From the NCBI RefSeq assembly GCF_003576455.2, contig NZ_CP032869.1, positions 3,348,001 through 3,412,000 of the forward strand: a DNA stretch of 64,000 nucleotides, written 5' to 3'. This document shows positions 16,228-24,502 of this stretch, piece by piece. Below the pieces are notes generated by a model, which did not search any database, was not told the origin of the DNA, and was given only the letters and a program-made list of their open reading frames with translations. A program made the translations under genes and the position numbers. The first letter of the stretch is position 1, and each line of letters starts with the position of its first letter. This DNA comes from Mucilaginibacter celer. Lineage in GTDB: Bacteria; Bacteroidota; Bacteroidia; Sphingobacteriales; Sphingobacteriaceae.

Positions 16228-17500
16228 ACTTCTCCGTATTATACAGGCAATTAAATTGCCGAAGTAAATCAACTTAACGGCAACTCCGGCCATGAGGAGC
16301 CCCTAATTTTACTGAATACCATGCCTCACAAACTTTGTTAAGAGTTTGAAAAAGCTTTATAATAAAGCCACATTTTGTAGTGTTACTTTAAAATGTATAT
16401 ACTACTAAATAGGCATTTTATCGTATGTAATTATTTATAAATTTGCCACGACAATATTAAAAAGGGAGGGAGAGATTCATCCTAATATTGCAACAAACCT
16501 TATCAGAAGCCAGGTGCCGTTGGTAGCATAATTTAAAATGCCTTCCATCGCAAATCTCCCATCCAATGAAAGGTTGTTCAATGATTAGGATTTTGTGCCT
16601 GAAGAACTAAAACGACAGATAATTTTTTCGTAACGGAAATTTAATGCAGATTGTAACGTTTACTATCGCAAATACGTCTATATCTTAATTGCAAATAAAA
16701 AACTGGTTATTGTGATCCTTCTACATTATACTCAGCGTTTCTGCTACCTGTGGCATCGTTATTTAGGTTCGCATTAAAACCAGCCCTAAGATCCAGATTA
16801 TCCCCTTTTAATGATATTTCCCTATAGTTCTTTTTATTTGTATTTTTTTATTAAAAAATGCAGTTTTAGTTAATAAATAATGCGCCGTACAGGGGCTGCG
16901 CATTGTTTTTTACATCTTTAAGCCGTCTATGCGGGATCTCATAAAATGAGTTTCCGGGTTTCACAATTTTCCTCACCGAAACCACAGCCATTAATCCATA
17001 ATTAACACCCCTTTAAATTATTCCGCTTTGACAGATTTGCTTCATTTTGTTGACCGGTACCGGCGGAATTTTAATGTACGTATACTCACGCTGCTTATCA
17101 ACAACAATATTTCGATAGTCGTATGCCCAGGCGAAATGTTTGTACCGTTTTCTTAGTTAGATTGGAAAGACAAAATGAAGCAGGGCAAGGCCAACGGCCT
17201 CCAGTTTGGCTGCGCCCGGAGTGGCGGCAAATGGCGCGGTTACATTGCCGATCTGCCCGACAGCCCTGGGCGGCTACGGGGCCGACGGCGGAAACCTGTT
17301 ACAGGTGGGCGGGCGAGAACATCATTATACGCCCGCTTGAAAATTATTATAAACTTGTTGGGTTGATGCATAATGTACCGAAATAGTTTACTGTTTCTAA
17401 TTGCAGCGACTATATCATAAACCAACATCGCAGCCTTTTTCCCGGCTTTTTGCTAAATTTCGACTTTTCAAACACCCACTTCGTGTTTTGCCAAAATATC
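16228..17500. other. Gene-poor region right of the IS21 element
   Basis: About 1.27 kb with no convincing gene. Most of it is AT-rich with many stops in all frames (16240-17110). A short GC-rich patch at about 17120-17340 stands out. Two short frames there can be joined across a likely frameshift (NGLQFGCARSGGKWRGYIAD followed in another frame by GGYGADGGNLLQVGGREHH), but no family is recognised. It reads like decayed accessory DNA. Confidence 0.45.
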
Positions 17501-17502
17501 AC

Positions 17503-17820
17503 CTATAAACTGATTGTATTCCTCTCGCATTGGCAAATCAAGATCGGTATGCAATATTCGCTTGTCAACCCAAACCTGTTCATTGGTTTTAGGATTGCAA
17601 ATGCCCTGCCTGAGCCAGATTTGAGATATCGCTCAAATTCATAAGCCCTGTATCTATCAGGATAAGAACAGCACCAAAGCAATTTAAGCGGGCGATGGGT
17701 TTTGTTGCCGGTACATATTTTTTTTCATGCCGGGTAAACCTCTCTTTTAGATTTACGGTACAGCCTATGTGGTGTTTCCGTTATTTAATTCGAAATATAA
17801 ACGTGGTATCACATGGTAAA
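17503..17820 (-). pseudogene. GIY-YIG nuclease-domain remnant
   Basis: On the minus strand from about 17780 to 17503 a frame without an ATG reads HHIGCTVNLKERFTRHEKK, then THRPLKLLWCCSYPDRYRAY and EFERYLKSGSGRAFA. This is the YIG part, the conserved Arg helix, and the Glu/Lys-Ser-Gly-Ser-Gly-Arg-Ala-Phe C-terminal signature of UvrC-type GIY-YIG proteins (normally ~80-100 residues). The first strand is in another frame (VIPRLYFELNNGN) just upstream, and a stop (TAA, 17781-17783) separates them, so the gene is broken by at least one frameshift. A second short frame in the downstream part (VWVDKRILHTDLDLPMREEY) is unexplained. Small GIY-YIG proteins of this kind are frequent mobile or stand-alone genes in Bacteroidota. 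Confidence 0.72.
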
Positions 17821-17984
17821 AAGGTTTGGTTGGAGGCTAAAATAGGAAAAGTCGGATAAATTATCCGGCTTCTCTTTTAAATTTTCTTCGGCGGGCGAAG
17901 GCGGGGTGAACGGGAATCTATTAGAACACCTTGATGGGATCTTGCTTATCATTATGGACATAAAAAAGTTTAATGATAGAATAT

Positions 17985-18767
17985 TTATTTGTTTTTTGAC
18001 CAAAATTTCCACCAAGGTATTTTTGATTCCTGAATATTTTTGTTGAGTCTATTTTCGATATTTTCTTCTTGAGACGTGGCTGGTTTTGATGTTACATCAG
18101 TTCCTTTTGATTCCTGACCGTTTTTGTCATACGTATTTTTAGTGTGTTCTATTTGAAAAGTAATAGGTTTTGATGTTGAGTCAACTTCCGTGCTAAAGAT
18201 GAGTTCGTATTTAGTAATTCCGCTGTCTTTTATTAATTGTTGTGCAACTTCGTTATCTGGCAACGTTTCTTTCAGCTGAAACACACATTCTGTTTTTTTA
18301 TTTTTTGAGAAGCCTTCAAAATTTTCTCTAATAAAATTGAGAACATATCCTGTATGATGCTCATGCATAGCCAGGTAACCTAAAAAGGACAATGCACATC
18401 CGCCAGTTATTTCATCTTTATCGTAAACTTTGCAGGCAGTATAATGAAGATTTTCGTTCGTAAATAACTTACCTATTGATATGCATAATTGGGAGGGCAT
18501 CGGTAAGGGTTCTTCGTTCGTTGACAAAAAACTTTGACAATAATTAAATATTTCTGTTACCTGATTCAGATCTTCATTTTTGAATCGTTCCCTAAGGTCG
18601 GTTATAAGCTCTTTTAGTTTTGTTTCGTCTTTATTTTCTCCTACAATTTTCGCCGTTTTCAAGATGTCGTTAAGTAACGTATTGTTGATGCCTTGTTTAA
18701 CGTTCTTGTGTTGCTGATCCAGGATTTCCTGAAATTGGTCTAAGGGATTTATCTTGTTTTCTTCCAT
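17985..18767 (-). CDS. Hypothetical protein with C-terminal repeat and Trp-rich tail
   Basis: 260 residues from the ATG at 18767 (MEENKINPLDQFQEILDQ); a TTG at 18854 would add a poor N-terminus. It is acidic and mostly helical, soluble, with no signal peptide. The first ~175 residues include NYCQSFLSTNEEPLPMPSQL and ALSFLGYLAMHEHHTGYVL. The C-terminus holds two diverged copies of a ~34-residue unit (TSKPITFQIEHTKNTYDKNG and TSKPATSQEENIENRLNKNI, each followed by QES), then PWWKFWSKNK, a tryptophan-rich tail common at the end of many unrelated small bacterial proteins. The family is not recognised. It is an isolated gene in the decayed region beside the tRNA-Ser genes and is AT-rich. Confidence 0.75.
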   Translation of the reverse strand: MEENKINPLDQFQEILDQQHKNVKQGINNTLLNDILKTAKIVGENKDETKLKELITDLRERFKNEDLNQVTEIFNYCQSFLSTNEEPLPMPSQLCISIGKLFTNENLHYTACKVYDKDEITGGCALSFLGYLAMHEHHTGYVLNFIRENFEGFSKNKKTECVFQLKETLPDNEVAQQLIKDSGITKYELIFSTEVDSTSKPITFQIEHTKNTYDKNGQESKGTDVTSKPATSQEENIENRLNKNIQESKIPWWKFWSKNK

Positions 18768-18854
18768 GAAGTTATTAATTAAACTTAAAATCTCTGTGAT
18801 CCAAGATAAGTAAAATAATATCTCCAGTTTTAATAAAGCGTAACTTAAAAACAA

Positions 18855-18881
18855 AGAAAAAAGGTTCGCAACTTGCGAACC
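18855..18881 (-). terminator. Terminator of the downstream tRNA-Ser copy
   Basis: A 9-bp stem GGTTCGCAA (18863-18871) / TTGCGAACC (18873-18881) with a T-run following on the minus strand, 10 bases past the 3' end of the tRNA at 18891. Confidence 0.75.
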
Positions 18882-18890
18882 TCTTGAGAA

Positions 18891-18979
18891 GCGGAGAGAG
18901 AGGGATTCGAACCCTCGGTACCGTTTCCAGTACGACAGTTTAGCAAACTGTTCCTTTCGGCCTCTCAGGCATCTCTCCG
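18891..18979 (-). tRNA. tRNA-Ser (GCT anticodon), copy 1
   Basis: An 89-base class II tRNA. The acceptor stem pairs CGGAGAG (5' end on the minus strand, 18979-18973) with CTCTCCG (18898-18892). The anticodon arm is ACAGT-TTGCTAA-ACTGT giving GCT, followed by a long variable arm (CGTACTGGAAACGGTACC) and the T arm with GGTTCGAATCC. It reads AGY serine codons. It is identical to the copy at 19215-19303. Confidence 0.95.
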
Positions 18980-19020
18980 TTTACTTTATTTATGTTAGAG
19001 GGAATAAACGCGTTCCTTCA

Positions 19021-19046
19021 AAATAATAAAACCCAATACTTTGGGT
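19021..19046 (-). terminator. Terminator of the upstream tRNA-Ser copy
   Basis: On the minus strand ACCCAA (19046-19041) pairs with TTGGGT (19036-19031) and is followed by TTTATTATTTT, a short rho-independent terminator lying between the two tRNA genes. Confidence 0.55.
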
Positions 19047-19075
19047 CTTATATTTAAAATCATTCCAGATTTCAT

Positions 19076-19214
19076 TAATCGTGTCCCCTGCGGGCGAAGC
19101 CCTCCTACGCAGCTACAACGGATTTCATCCGCCGTAGCCCGCTTCGGCGGGCGAAGATCACTTTCGCTTCCTACAGCGGACTGCGTCCGCCGTAGATCGC
19201 TTCAGCGATCGAAG
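19076..19214. repeat. GC-rich palindromic repeat units between the tRNA-Ser genes
   Basis: Two related units (about 19111-19163 and 19171-19214) each contain a small hairpin ending in CCGCCGTAG followed by a second palindrome (CCCGCTTCGGCGGGCGAAG or ATCGCTTCAGCGATCGAAG). The pattern of alternating mini-palindromes with interchangeable stems resembles REP/BIME-like intergenic repeats. It contrasts strongly with the AT-rich flanks. Confidence 0.6.
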
Positions 19215-19303
19215 GCGGAGAGAGAGGGATTCGAACCCTCGGTACCGTTTCCAGTACGACAGTTTAGCAAACTGTTCCTTTCGGCCTCTCAGGCATCTCT
19301 CCG
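19215..19303 (-). tRNA. tRNA-Ser (GCT anticodon), copy 2
   Basis: The 89-base sequence is identical to the copy at 18891-18979, with the same GCT anticodon, long variable arm and CTCTCCG/CGGAGAG acceptor stem. It lies upstream in the direction of transcription and has a recognisable promoter just before it. Confidence 0.95.
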
Positions 19304-19345
19304 TTACGCTTTGGTTAAGCTTTTGTTCCCTTTTTTCGGGGACTG

Positions 19346-19374
19346 CAAATATAGTAATTCAACTATCCCCTCAA
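19346..19374 (-). promoter_or_regulatory. Promoter of the tRNA-Ser genes
   Basis: On the minus strand TTG (19374-19372) is followed after 18 bases by TATATTTG (19353-19346), matching the Bacteroidota TTG...TAnnTTTG consensus, 42 bases before the tRNA 5' end. Confidence 0.6.
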
Positions 19375-19389
19375 AAAAAAATTACATTT

Positions 19390-21459
19390 TTAATAATCTA
19401 TCCTAACATGGTAAATACTCATCAGCATCCGCTTAAAAATAGCTTTGATGGTTTCAATATCTTTTAAAGTTATATTACTGTCTTTCAACTGATTCTGATC
19501 AAGCTTATATTTCACAATCCTGTCAACCAGTACGCTGATGGATTCTTCGTCGGGTTCTTTCAGCGAGCGGGAGGCGGCCTCCACCGAGTCGGCCAGCATT
19601 AAAACAGCGCCTTCTTTGGTGAACGGGATAGGCCCCGGATAGCGGAAAATGTTCTCGTTGATAAACTTTTCGGGGAAATTTTTGAGCGACGACTGGTAAA
19701 AATAATCAACCCGGGTATTGCCATGGTGAGTTCGGATAAAATCAATCACCACCTCGGGCAGGTTAGCTTTACGGGCCATTTCAATCCCCTTGCTCACGTG
19801 GCGGATAATGATCTGGGCGCTTTCTTCATAAGGCAACTTATCATGCGGGTTAAAGCCCGAAGCCTGGTTTTCGATAAAAAACAGCGGGTTTTCCATTTTG
19901 CCAATATCGTGGTACAAAGCTCCTGCTCTAACCAGCAGCGCGTTGCCTCCTACGGCATAAATGGCATTTTCGGCAAGGTTGGCTACCTGTAACGAATGCT
20001 GAAAAGTTCCGGGCGCGCTAAAAGCCAGTTCACGCAGCAGTGGTGCGTTGGTATTGGTAAGCTCGATCAGGGTAATTTCGGATGTGATAGCAAAAATCTT
20101 TTCAAACAGGTAAATAAGCGGATAGGCCAGCAGCGTTAACAATACGCTCACCACAAAAGGCAAAAACTCCGTCCAATCGATATTCATAAAATCGCCTTCG
20201 CGCACAAAGGTGATGCCCAGAAAGGCCACAAAATAATTAAATATGATAATCACTGCCGAAATAAGGAACTGTTCGCGCCGCACCAGGTTTTTGATGCTGT
20301 AGATGGATACCATACCGGCGGTAATCTCGTAGTAAGCAAACTCGAAGCTGTTGGGCACAAAAAATCCGGCCATCAGCACCACCAGCATGTGAATATTCAG
20401 CGCCAGGCGGGTATCAAACAAAATGCGGATAATAATGGGCACTATGCAATAAGGAATATAGTACAAATTTGTAGGGAACTGCAGTTTGATGGCCAGGCTT
20501 AGCGTTGCCAGCATAGCGGTGATTACCAGCAAAATCAAACCCACCAACCTGTTATCAGCATAAATATCTTTACGAAACAGGTACAAAAATATCATGAGCA
20601 GGGTTATGGCAATTCCCACCAAAAAAAACTGCCCCAGCAGCACCAGGTTACGGTTGCCGTTTACACGGGCGTTATCCTCAAAGGCCTTTTTAAACGATTC
20701 GAGCTTCTGGTAAACATCATCATTCACTACCGAGCCTTTGTAAACTATCACCTCCCCTTTTTGTACCATGCCCCGGGTTACCGAAAGGCCATCGACTTTT
20801 TCTTTTTCCAATCGCGTAGTGAGGTTATTATCATAGCTTAGGTTGTTTTGAAGTCGGTTACTGATTAAATCCAATAAAAAAGCCTTATCCAGATCATTGT
20901 GGCGACTTAAAATCTTGTCGCAATAAGCCAATGCTTTTTCGCGGGTAAACAATTCGCCGGTATTGCGATCTGTGGCTATATTTCTATTAAGGATTTGAAT
21001 TGTATAATTTTCGCTCCCGCGCTGGTATTTTGCGTTGGTTTTAAACACCCCGGTTTGGTAAATTTCGGTAAGCAGATCAACACCCGTGCTGATGTATTTA
21101 GGTTTTAGTTTATCATTTAAGCCTGCGTTATGCCATTTAATCTCCAAATCGCTTTTAAAACCCTCAATCTGCACATTGCCGGCGGTGGCATCAAGCTGGT
21201 AAATAGGGGTTACACTTTCAAGGGCCGATTTCTGATCGTTCATAATCTCCTGCGGTGTTTTCAGGATGGCAAAGTTGTAGGGCGATACCAGGTCTTTCTG
21301 GTTCCAGATGCGGCCTTTTTCATGCTCGTAGCTAAATTTTGCCTGCTTTGGTAAAAAGTAAACAATAAGCACAACACTGGCCACCGTCATTAAATATTTA
21401 ACGTTACGGGCGTATTTGCGCAGTAAAGCCTTTTGGCGCGATGTGGATAGTTTTGCCAT
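19390..21459 (-). CDS. pgpH: 7TM-HD family phosphohydrolase, PgpH-like (c-di-AMP phosphodiesterase)
   Basis: 689 residues with the full PgpH layout. There is one N-terminal membrane helix (VASVVLIVYFLP, ~27-38) and an extracytoplasmic 7TMR-HDED domain (~45-265). A seven-helix membrane block follows (~270-470; LGQFFLVGIAITLLMIFLYL, LALNIHMLVVLMAGFF, FVVSVLLTLLAYPLIYLFEK). The cytosolic HD domain (~480-680) has the His-Asp pair His517-Asp518 in GALYHDIGKMENP and further metal ligands in RHVSKG and RTHHGNTRVDYFY. Characterised PgpH proteins hydrolyse cyclic di-AMP to pApA. No diadenylate cyclase is in this window. It stands alone, with its stop close to the tRNA-Ser promoter. Confidence 0.9.
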   Translation of the reverse strand: MAKLSTSRQKALLRKYARNVKYLMTVASVVLIVYFLPKQAKFSYEHEKGRIWNQKDLVSPYNFAILKTPQEIMNDQKSALESVTPIYQLDATAGNVQIEGFKSDLEIKWHNAGLNDKLKPKYISTGVDLLTEIYQTGVFKTNAKYQRGSENYTIQILNRNIATDRNTGELFTREKALAYCDKILSRHNDLDKAFLLDLISNRLQNNLSYDNNLTTRLEKEKVDGLSVTRGMVQKGEVIVYKGSVVNDDVYQKLESFKKAFEDNARVNGNRNLVLLGQFFLVGIAITLLMIFLYLFRKDIYADNRLVGLILLVITAMLATLSLAIKLQFPTNLYYIPYCIVPIIIRILFDTRLALNIHMLVVLMAGFFVPNSFEFAYYEITAGMVSIYSIKNLVRREQFLISAVIIIFNYFVAFLGITFVREGDFMNIDWTEFLPFVVSVLLTLLAYPLIYLFEKIFAITSEITLIELTNTNAPLLRELAFSAPGTFQHSLQVANLAENAIYAVGGNALLVRAGALYHDIGKMENPLFFIENQASGFNPHDKLPYEESAQIIIRHVSKGIEMARKANLPEVVIDFIRTHHGNTRVDYFYQSSLKNFPEKFINENIFRYPGPIPFTKEGAVLMLADSVEAASRSLKEPDEESISVLVDRIVKYKLDQNQLKDSNITLKDIETIKAIFKRMLMSIYHVRIDY

Positions 21460-21513
21460 TGATGTGTTTAACCTGCCAAAAATAATATAAGTTTCTGTTA
21501 TATGCAGTTTTTC

Positions 21514-21545
21514 TTGCTTTTGTGAAAAGGATTATGATATCTTTG
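21514..21545 (+). promoter_or_regulatory. Promoter of the SPFH gene cluster
   Basis: TTG (21514-21516), a 21-base spacer and TATCTTTG (21538-21545), a full match to the Bacteroidota consensus, 28 bases before the ATG at 21574. Confidence 0.7.
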
Positions 21546-21573
21546 TGATATCATTTTAAAATCAAACTAAATC

Positions 21574-22431
21574 ATGAATCCTGAAAAAATCATCAACCCG
21601 CCATCCGGCTTTGCTACATTTATTGTATCGATGGTATTATTAATTGTATCAGTCCTTTTATTCATAGAAGGGCAATTAGCTATCGGCATCATCTTGCTTA
21701 TAGTTACTTTTATTTTTTTACTACCGGGCCTGATTATTGTAAACCCCAATGAATCGAAGGTGCTCACCTTTTTTGGCAAATATGTGGGCACAGTAAAAAA
21801 AGACGGCTTTTTTTGGGTTAATCCCTTCACCGTAAAAAAGAAAGTTTCATTAAAAGCATTTAACCTTAACGGCCAGCAATTAAAAGTGAACGACAGTATT
21901 GGTAACCCGATTGAGATTGCCGCAGTTATTGTTTGGCAAATTAAAGATACCGCCGCTGCCGTTTTCGCGGTTGAAAACTACATTCAATACGTAAACATCC
22001 AAAGCGAGGCCGCGGTAAGGCACCTGGCCAACACTTTCCCTTATGATAACCTGGAAGACGAAACAGCTACCATCACCCTACGCGGCGGTGCCGACCAGGT
22101 AAGCGAAATGCTTGAAAAGGAGTTGAACGAACGTCTTAACCGCGCCGGTATCGAGGTATTGGAAGCCCGCATTTCACACCTGGCATACGCACCGGAAATT
22201 GCCCATTCCATGCTGCAGGTACAACAGGCATCAGCTATCATCGCGGCCCGCAAGCTTATTGTTGAAGGTGCTGTTGGCATGGTAGAAATGGCACTGAACA
22301 AACTATCCGAAAAAAACATTGTAGAGCTTGATGAAGAGCGCAAAGCCGCTATGGTAAGTAACTTATTGGTAGTACTTTGCGGCGATAAAGCTGTGAACCC
22401 GGTTGTTAACACTGGCACTTTATACCATTAA
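21574..22431 (+). CDS. SPFH/band-7 domain membrane protein
   Basis: 285 residues. Two adjacent N-terminal membrane segments ([20 protein letters not shown] and [20 protein letters not shown], ~10-52) lead into an SPFH domain (~50-215): [20 protein letters not shown], then [19 protein letters not shown], and [18 protein letters not shown] at its C-terminal end. A helical oligomerisation region follows ([20 protein letters not shown]). SPFH proteins form large membrane-associated rings linked to membrane microdomains and protein quality control. Here the domain is short and lacks a long coiled coil. It starts a three-gene cluster with a 175-residue unknown protein and a small RHH-like protein, a conserved arrangement in this phylum to my recollection. 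The specific function is unknown. Confidence 0.9.
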   Translation: MNPEKIINPPSGFATFIVSMVLLIVSVLLFIEGQLAIGIILLIVTFIFLLPGLIIVNPNESKVLTFFGKYVGTVKKDGFFWVNPFTVKKKVSLKAFNLNGQQLKVNDSIGNPIEIAAVIVWQIKDTAAAVFAVENYIQYVNIQSEAAVRHLANTFPYDNLEDETATITLRGGADQVSEMLEKELNERLNRAGIEVLEARISHLAYAPEIAHSMLQVQQASAIIAARKLIVEGAVGMVEMALNKLSEKNIVELDEERKAAMVSNLLVVLCGDKAVNPVVNTGTLYH

Positions 22432-22435
22432 TAAC

Positions 22436-22963
22436 ATGGAATATTACAGAAGTTTCGATCAATTGCGGGTAACGGAACTGCCGGTACTAAGGCACGGTTT
22501 CTGGCGGCCATGGTACGAGCTTACCGACGGACAATTCAGCTACGGTAAACTCACCTATTCGGGCGCCATGAAGCGCAGCTGTTTGCTCGAAACCGCCACA
22601 GGCAGTTGGGTTGTAAAACGAAAAGGCTGGTTAAGCCGTAAGTTTATTATTGAACAACCCGGCGGCACGGAAATTGGTATGGTAACGCCCGAAATTTGGA
22701 GCCGTAAAATACTGGCAGAGCTTAATGACGGTTTTTCGGCAAACTTTTTTAATAAAAAGCTGCTGTCGCGCACATTTACCTGGGTAAACGAGCAGTACGG
22801 CGATATGCTAAGCGTGCAGGCCAAGGCTTTTAGCCGCAGCAGGCCTTTTGTTGTGCACATCGATACCGGCGTGGTTAACACCCTGCCCCACCTGCCTTTA
22901 TTGGCCTTACTGGGCATAAATTTAATATTATTTAAACAGGCCGAAGCAGCGGCCGCGACTTGA
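22436..22963 (+). CDS. Hypothetical protein in the SPFH cluster
   Basis: 175 residues from the ATG at 22436, four bases after the SPFH stop (a TTG at 22403 inside the SPFH gene is less likely). It is rich in Trp, Arg and Tyr (VLRHGFWRPWYELTDGQFSY, GSWVVKRKGWLSRKFIIEQP). The N-terminal ~130 residues look beta-rich, similar to tubby-like or scramblase-type half barrels. A hydrophobic C-terminal segment (TLPHLPLLALLGINLILF) may touch the membrane. Family assignment is not certain. It is translationally linked to the SPFH gene and to the RHH gene that starts 1 base after its stop. Confidence 0.8.
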   Translation: MEYYRSFDQLRVTELPVLRHGFWRPWYELTDGQFSYGKLTYSGAMKRSCLLETATGSWVVKRKGWLSRKFIIEQPGGTEIGMVTPEIWSRKILAELNDGFSANFFNKKLLSRTFTWVNEQYGDMLSVQAKAFSRSRPFVVHIDTGVVNTLPHLPLLALLGINLILFKQAEAAAAT

Positions 22964-22964
22964 T

Positions 22965-23141
22965 ATGGCGGAGAAGAAAGCATTTGTACTACGCATTAAC
23001 CCCGAAATGCTAAAGGAGATAGAAACCTGGGCAGCCGAAGAGTTCAGAAGCACCAACGGACAGGTTGAATACCTGCTGCAACAGGCTTTGCTTGCGCGGA
23101 AAAAGGGGTTTAAGAAGAAAGGTAAGGAGATTGGAGATTAG
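22965..23141 (+). CDS. Small ribbon-helix-helix (Arc-like) protein
   Basis: 58 residues. AEKKAFVLRINPEMLKEIET is a typical Arc/MetJ-type beta-strand plus first helix, followed by WAAEEFRSTNGQVEYLLQQA (second helix) and a basic tail. Arc-like RHH proteins bind DNA as dimers. The ATG lies one base after the stop of the preceding gene, so it belongs to the SPFH cluster and could regulate it. The last codons (EIGD and stop) are contributed by the first unit of an intergenic repeat that begins here, so the C-terminus may have been altered by the repeat. Confidence 0.82.
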   Translation: MAEKKAFVLRINPEMLKEIETWAAEEFRSTNGQVEYLLQQALLARKKGFKKKGKEIGD

Positions 23142-23236
23142 AGGTTGGAGATTAGAACAATGTCGCTCAAATAATCAAATCCAACGGTTAAAACTGCTTT
23201 ACTAACTAATCTCTGATCTCCAACCTCCAATCACTA
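23128..23236. repeat. Inverted dispersed repeat (TTGGAGATTAGAGG family), copy 1
   Basis: GATTGGAGATTAGAGGTTGG and following units (23129-23156) are matched in inverse orientation by CTAATCTCTGATCTCCAACC and following units (23208-23235), so the whole intergenic stretch could fold back. Related copies are at 28131-28225 and 63504-63530, with a degenerate one near 24606. Confidence 0.7.
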
Positions 23237-23248
23237 CCAACTAATTAC

Positions 23249-23256
23249 TAACTTTG
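23249..23256 (+). promoter_or_regulatory. Putative -7 box of the thiolase gene
   Basis: TAACTTTG is a full match to TAnnTTTG, 24 bases before the ATG at 23281. It contains the TTG at 23254 that begins a longer open frame, so the ATG at 23281 is the better start. Confidence 0.55.
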
Positions 23257-23280
23257 GCCACCAATTTTAATGCGCGACAC

Positions 23281-24459
23281 ATGAAAGAAGTAGTAATAGT
23301 AGCGGCAACACGCACACCCATAGGTAGCTTTGGTGGTAGTTTGGCAGCCATCAGTGCCACACAGTTGGGTGCGGCGGTGATTAAATCGGCAGTTGAAAAG
23401 GCTGGATTACAGCCCGACCAGGTGCAGGAAGTATTTATGGGTAACGTAATGTCGGCCAATATTGGGCAGGCACCGGCTACACAGGCGGCTATATTTGCGG
23501 GGCTCCCCTATTTGCCTGCTACAACTGTTAATAAAGTTTGCGCATCGGGCATGAAAGCTATTATGCTTGGAGCTCAAAGCATCGCTCTGGGCGAAAATGA
23601 TATTGTTGTTGCCGGCGGTATGGAAAGCATGAGCAATGTGCCTTACTATTTGGATAAGGCCCGCAACGGATACCGCTTAGGTAATGGTGAAATTATTGAC
23701 GGATTAGTTAAAGACGGCCTGTGGGATGTTTACAACGACTACCACATGGGCTCGGCGGCCGAACTTTGTGCTACCGATTGTCATATTACCCGCGACGATC
23801 AGGACGCCTACGCCGTAGAATCATACAAACGTGCCCAGGCTGCACAGGCTGCCGGCAAATTTAAAGAGGAGATTACCCCTGTTGGCCTTAAAGATAAAAA
23901 AGGTGAAATCACCATGTTTACCGAAGATGAAGAGCCCGGCACAGTAAAGTTTGAAAAAATCCCCACACTAAGGCCTGTATTTAAAAAAGACGGAACAGTA
24001 ACAGCCGCCAACGCCTCTACTTTAAATGATGGCGCAGCCGCGGTTGTGCTAATGAGCTGGGAAAAAGCCGACGAGCTTGGCATTAAACCGCTGGCCAGGA
24101 TAGTATCTTATGCCGATGCCCAGCAGGCGCCTGAGTGGTTTACCACCGCACCCTCAAAAGCAATTCCGCTGGCTTTACAACGGGCAGGTTTACAAACCGG
24201 GGATATTGATTTTTTTGAAATTAACGAGGCATTCTCAGTAGTATCAATAGCTAACAACCAGCTTTTAAACATCCAACCCCAAAAAGTAAATGTTAACGGA
24301 GGGGCAGTAGCGCTGGGGCACCCGCTGGGGGCTTCGGGGGCCCGGATTGTTGTTACCCTTTTAAATGTATTGCAACAAAACAACGGTAAATACGGCGCTG
24401 CCGGTATTTGTAACGGCGGCGGCGGGGCCAGCGCAATTGTTATTGAAAATTTACGTTGA
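23281..24459 (+). CDS. Acetyl-CoA C-acetyltransferase (thiolase)
   Basis: 392 residues, normal length for a type II thiolase. The nucleophilic Cys87 is in VNKVCASGMKAIM, the catalytic His in NGGAVALGHPLGASGAR, and the second Cys in GICNGGGGASA near the C-terminus. The N-terminal MKEVVIVAATRTPIGSFGG is diagnostic. It condenses two acetyl-CoA to acetoacetyl-CoA or runs the reverse thiolysis. It is a single gene here, with no beta-oxidation partners alongside, so whether it works in biosynthesis or degradation is open. The start was chosen at 23281 because the -7 promoter box overlaps the upstream TTG. Confidence 0.95.
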   Translation: MKEVVIVAATRTPIGSFGGSLAAISATQLGAAVIKSAVEKAGLQPDQVQEVFMGNVMSANIGQAPATQAAIFAGLPYLPATTVNKVCASGMKAIMLGAQSIALGENDIVVAGGMESMSNVPYYLDKARNGYRLGNGEIIDGLVKDGLWDVYNDYHMGSAAELCATDCHITRDDQDAYAVESYKRAQAAQAAGKFKEEITPVGLKDKKGEITMFTEDEEPGTVKFEKIPTLRPVFKKDGTVTAANASTLNDGAAAVVLMSWEKADELGIKPLARIVSYADAQQAPEWFTTAPSKAIPLALQRAGLQTGDIDFFEINEAFSVVSIANNQLLNIQPQKVNVNGGAVALGHPLGASGARIVVTLLNVLQQNNGKYGAAGICNGGGGASAIVIENLR

Positions 24460-24502
24460 TAAGTAAAGATTAAAGAAACTCATTGCAAATATGCGCAATG
24501 GC

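Noticed and set aside
16228..16330. Continuation of the broken LRR gene right of the IS element
   Set aside because: Only short ELPLS and LPV-like words with stops between them were seen on the minus strand; too weak to call.
17123..17386. Possible 87-codon gene in the GC-rich patch
   Set aside because: Composition and overlapping frames suggest a frameshifted remnant; no start context or family support.
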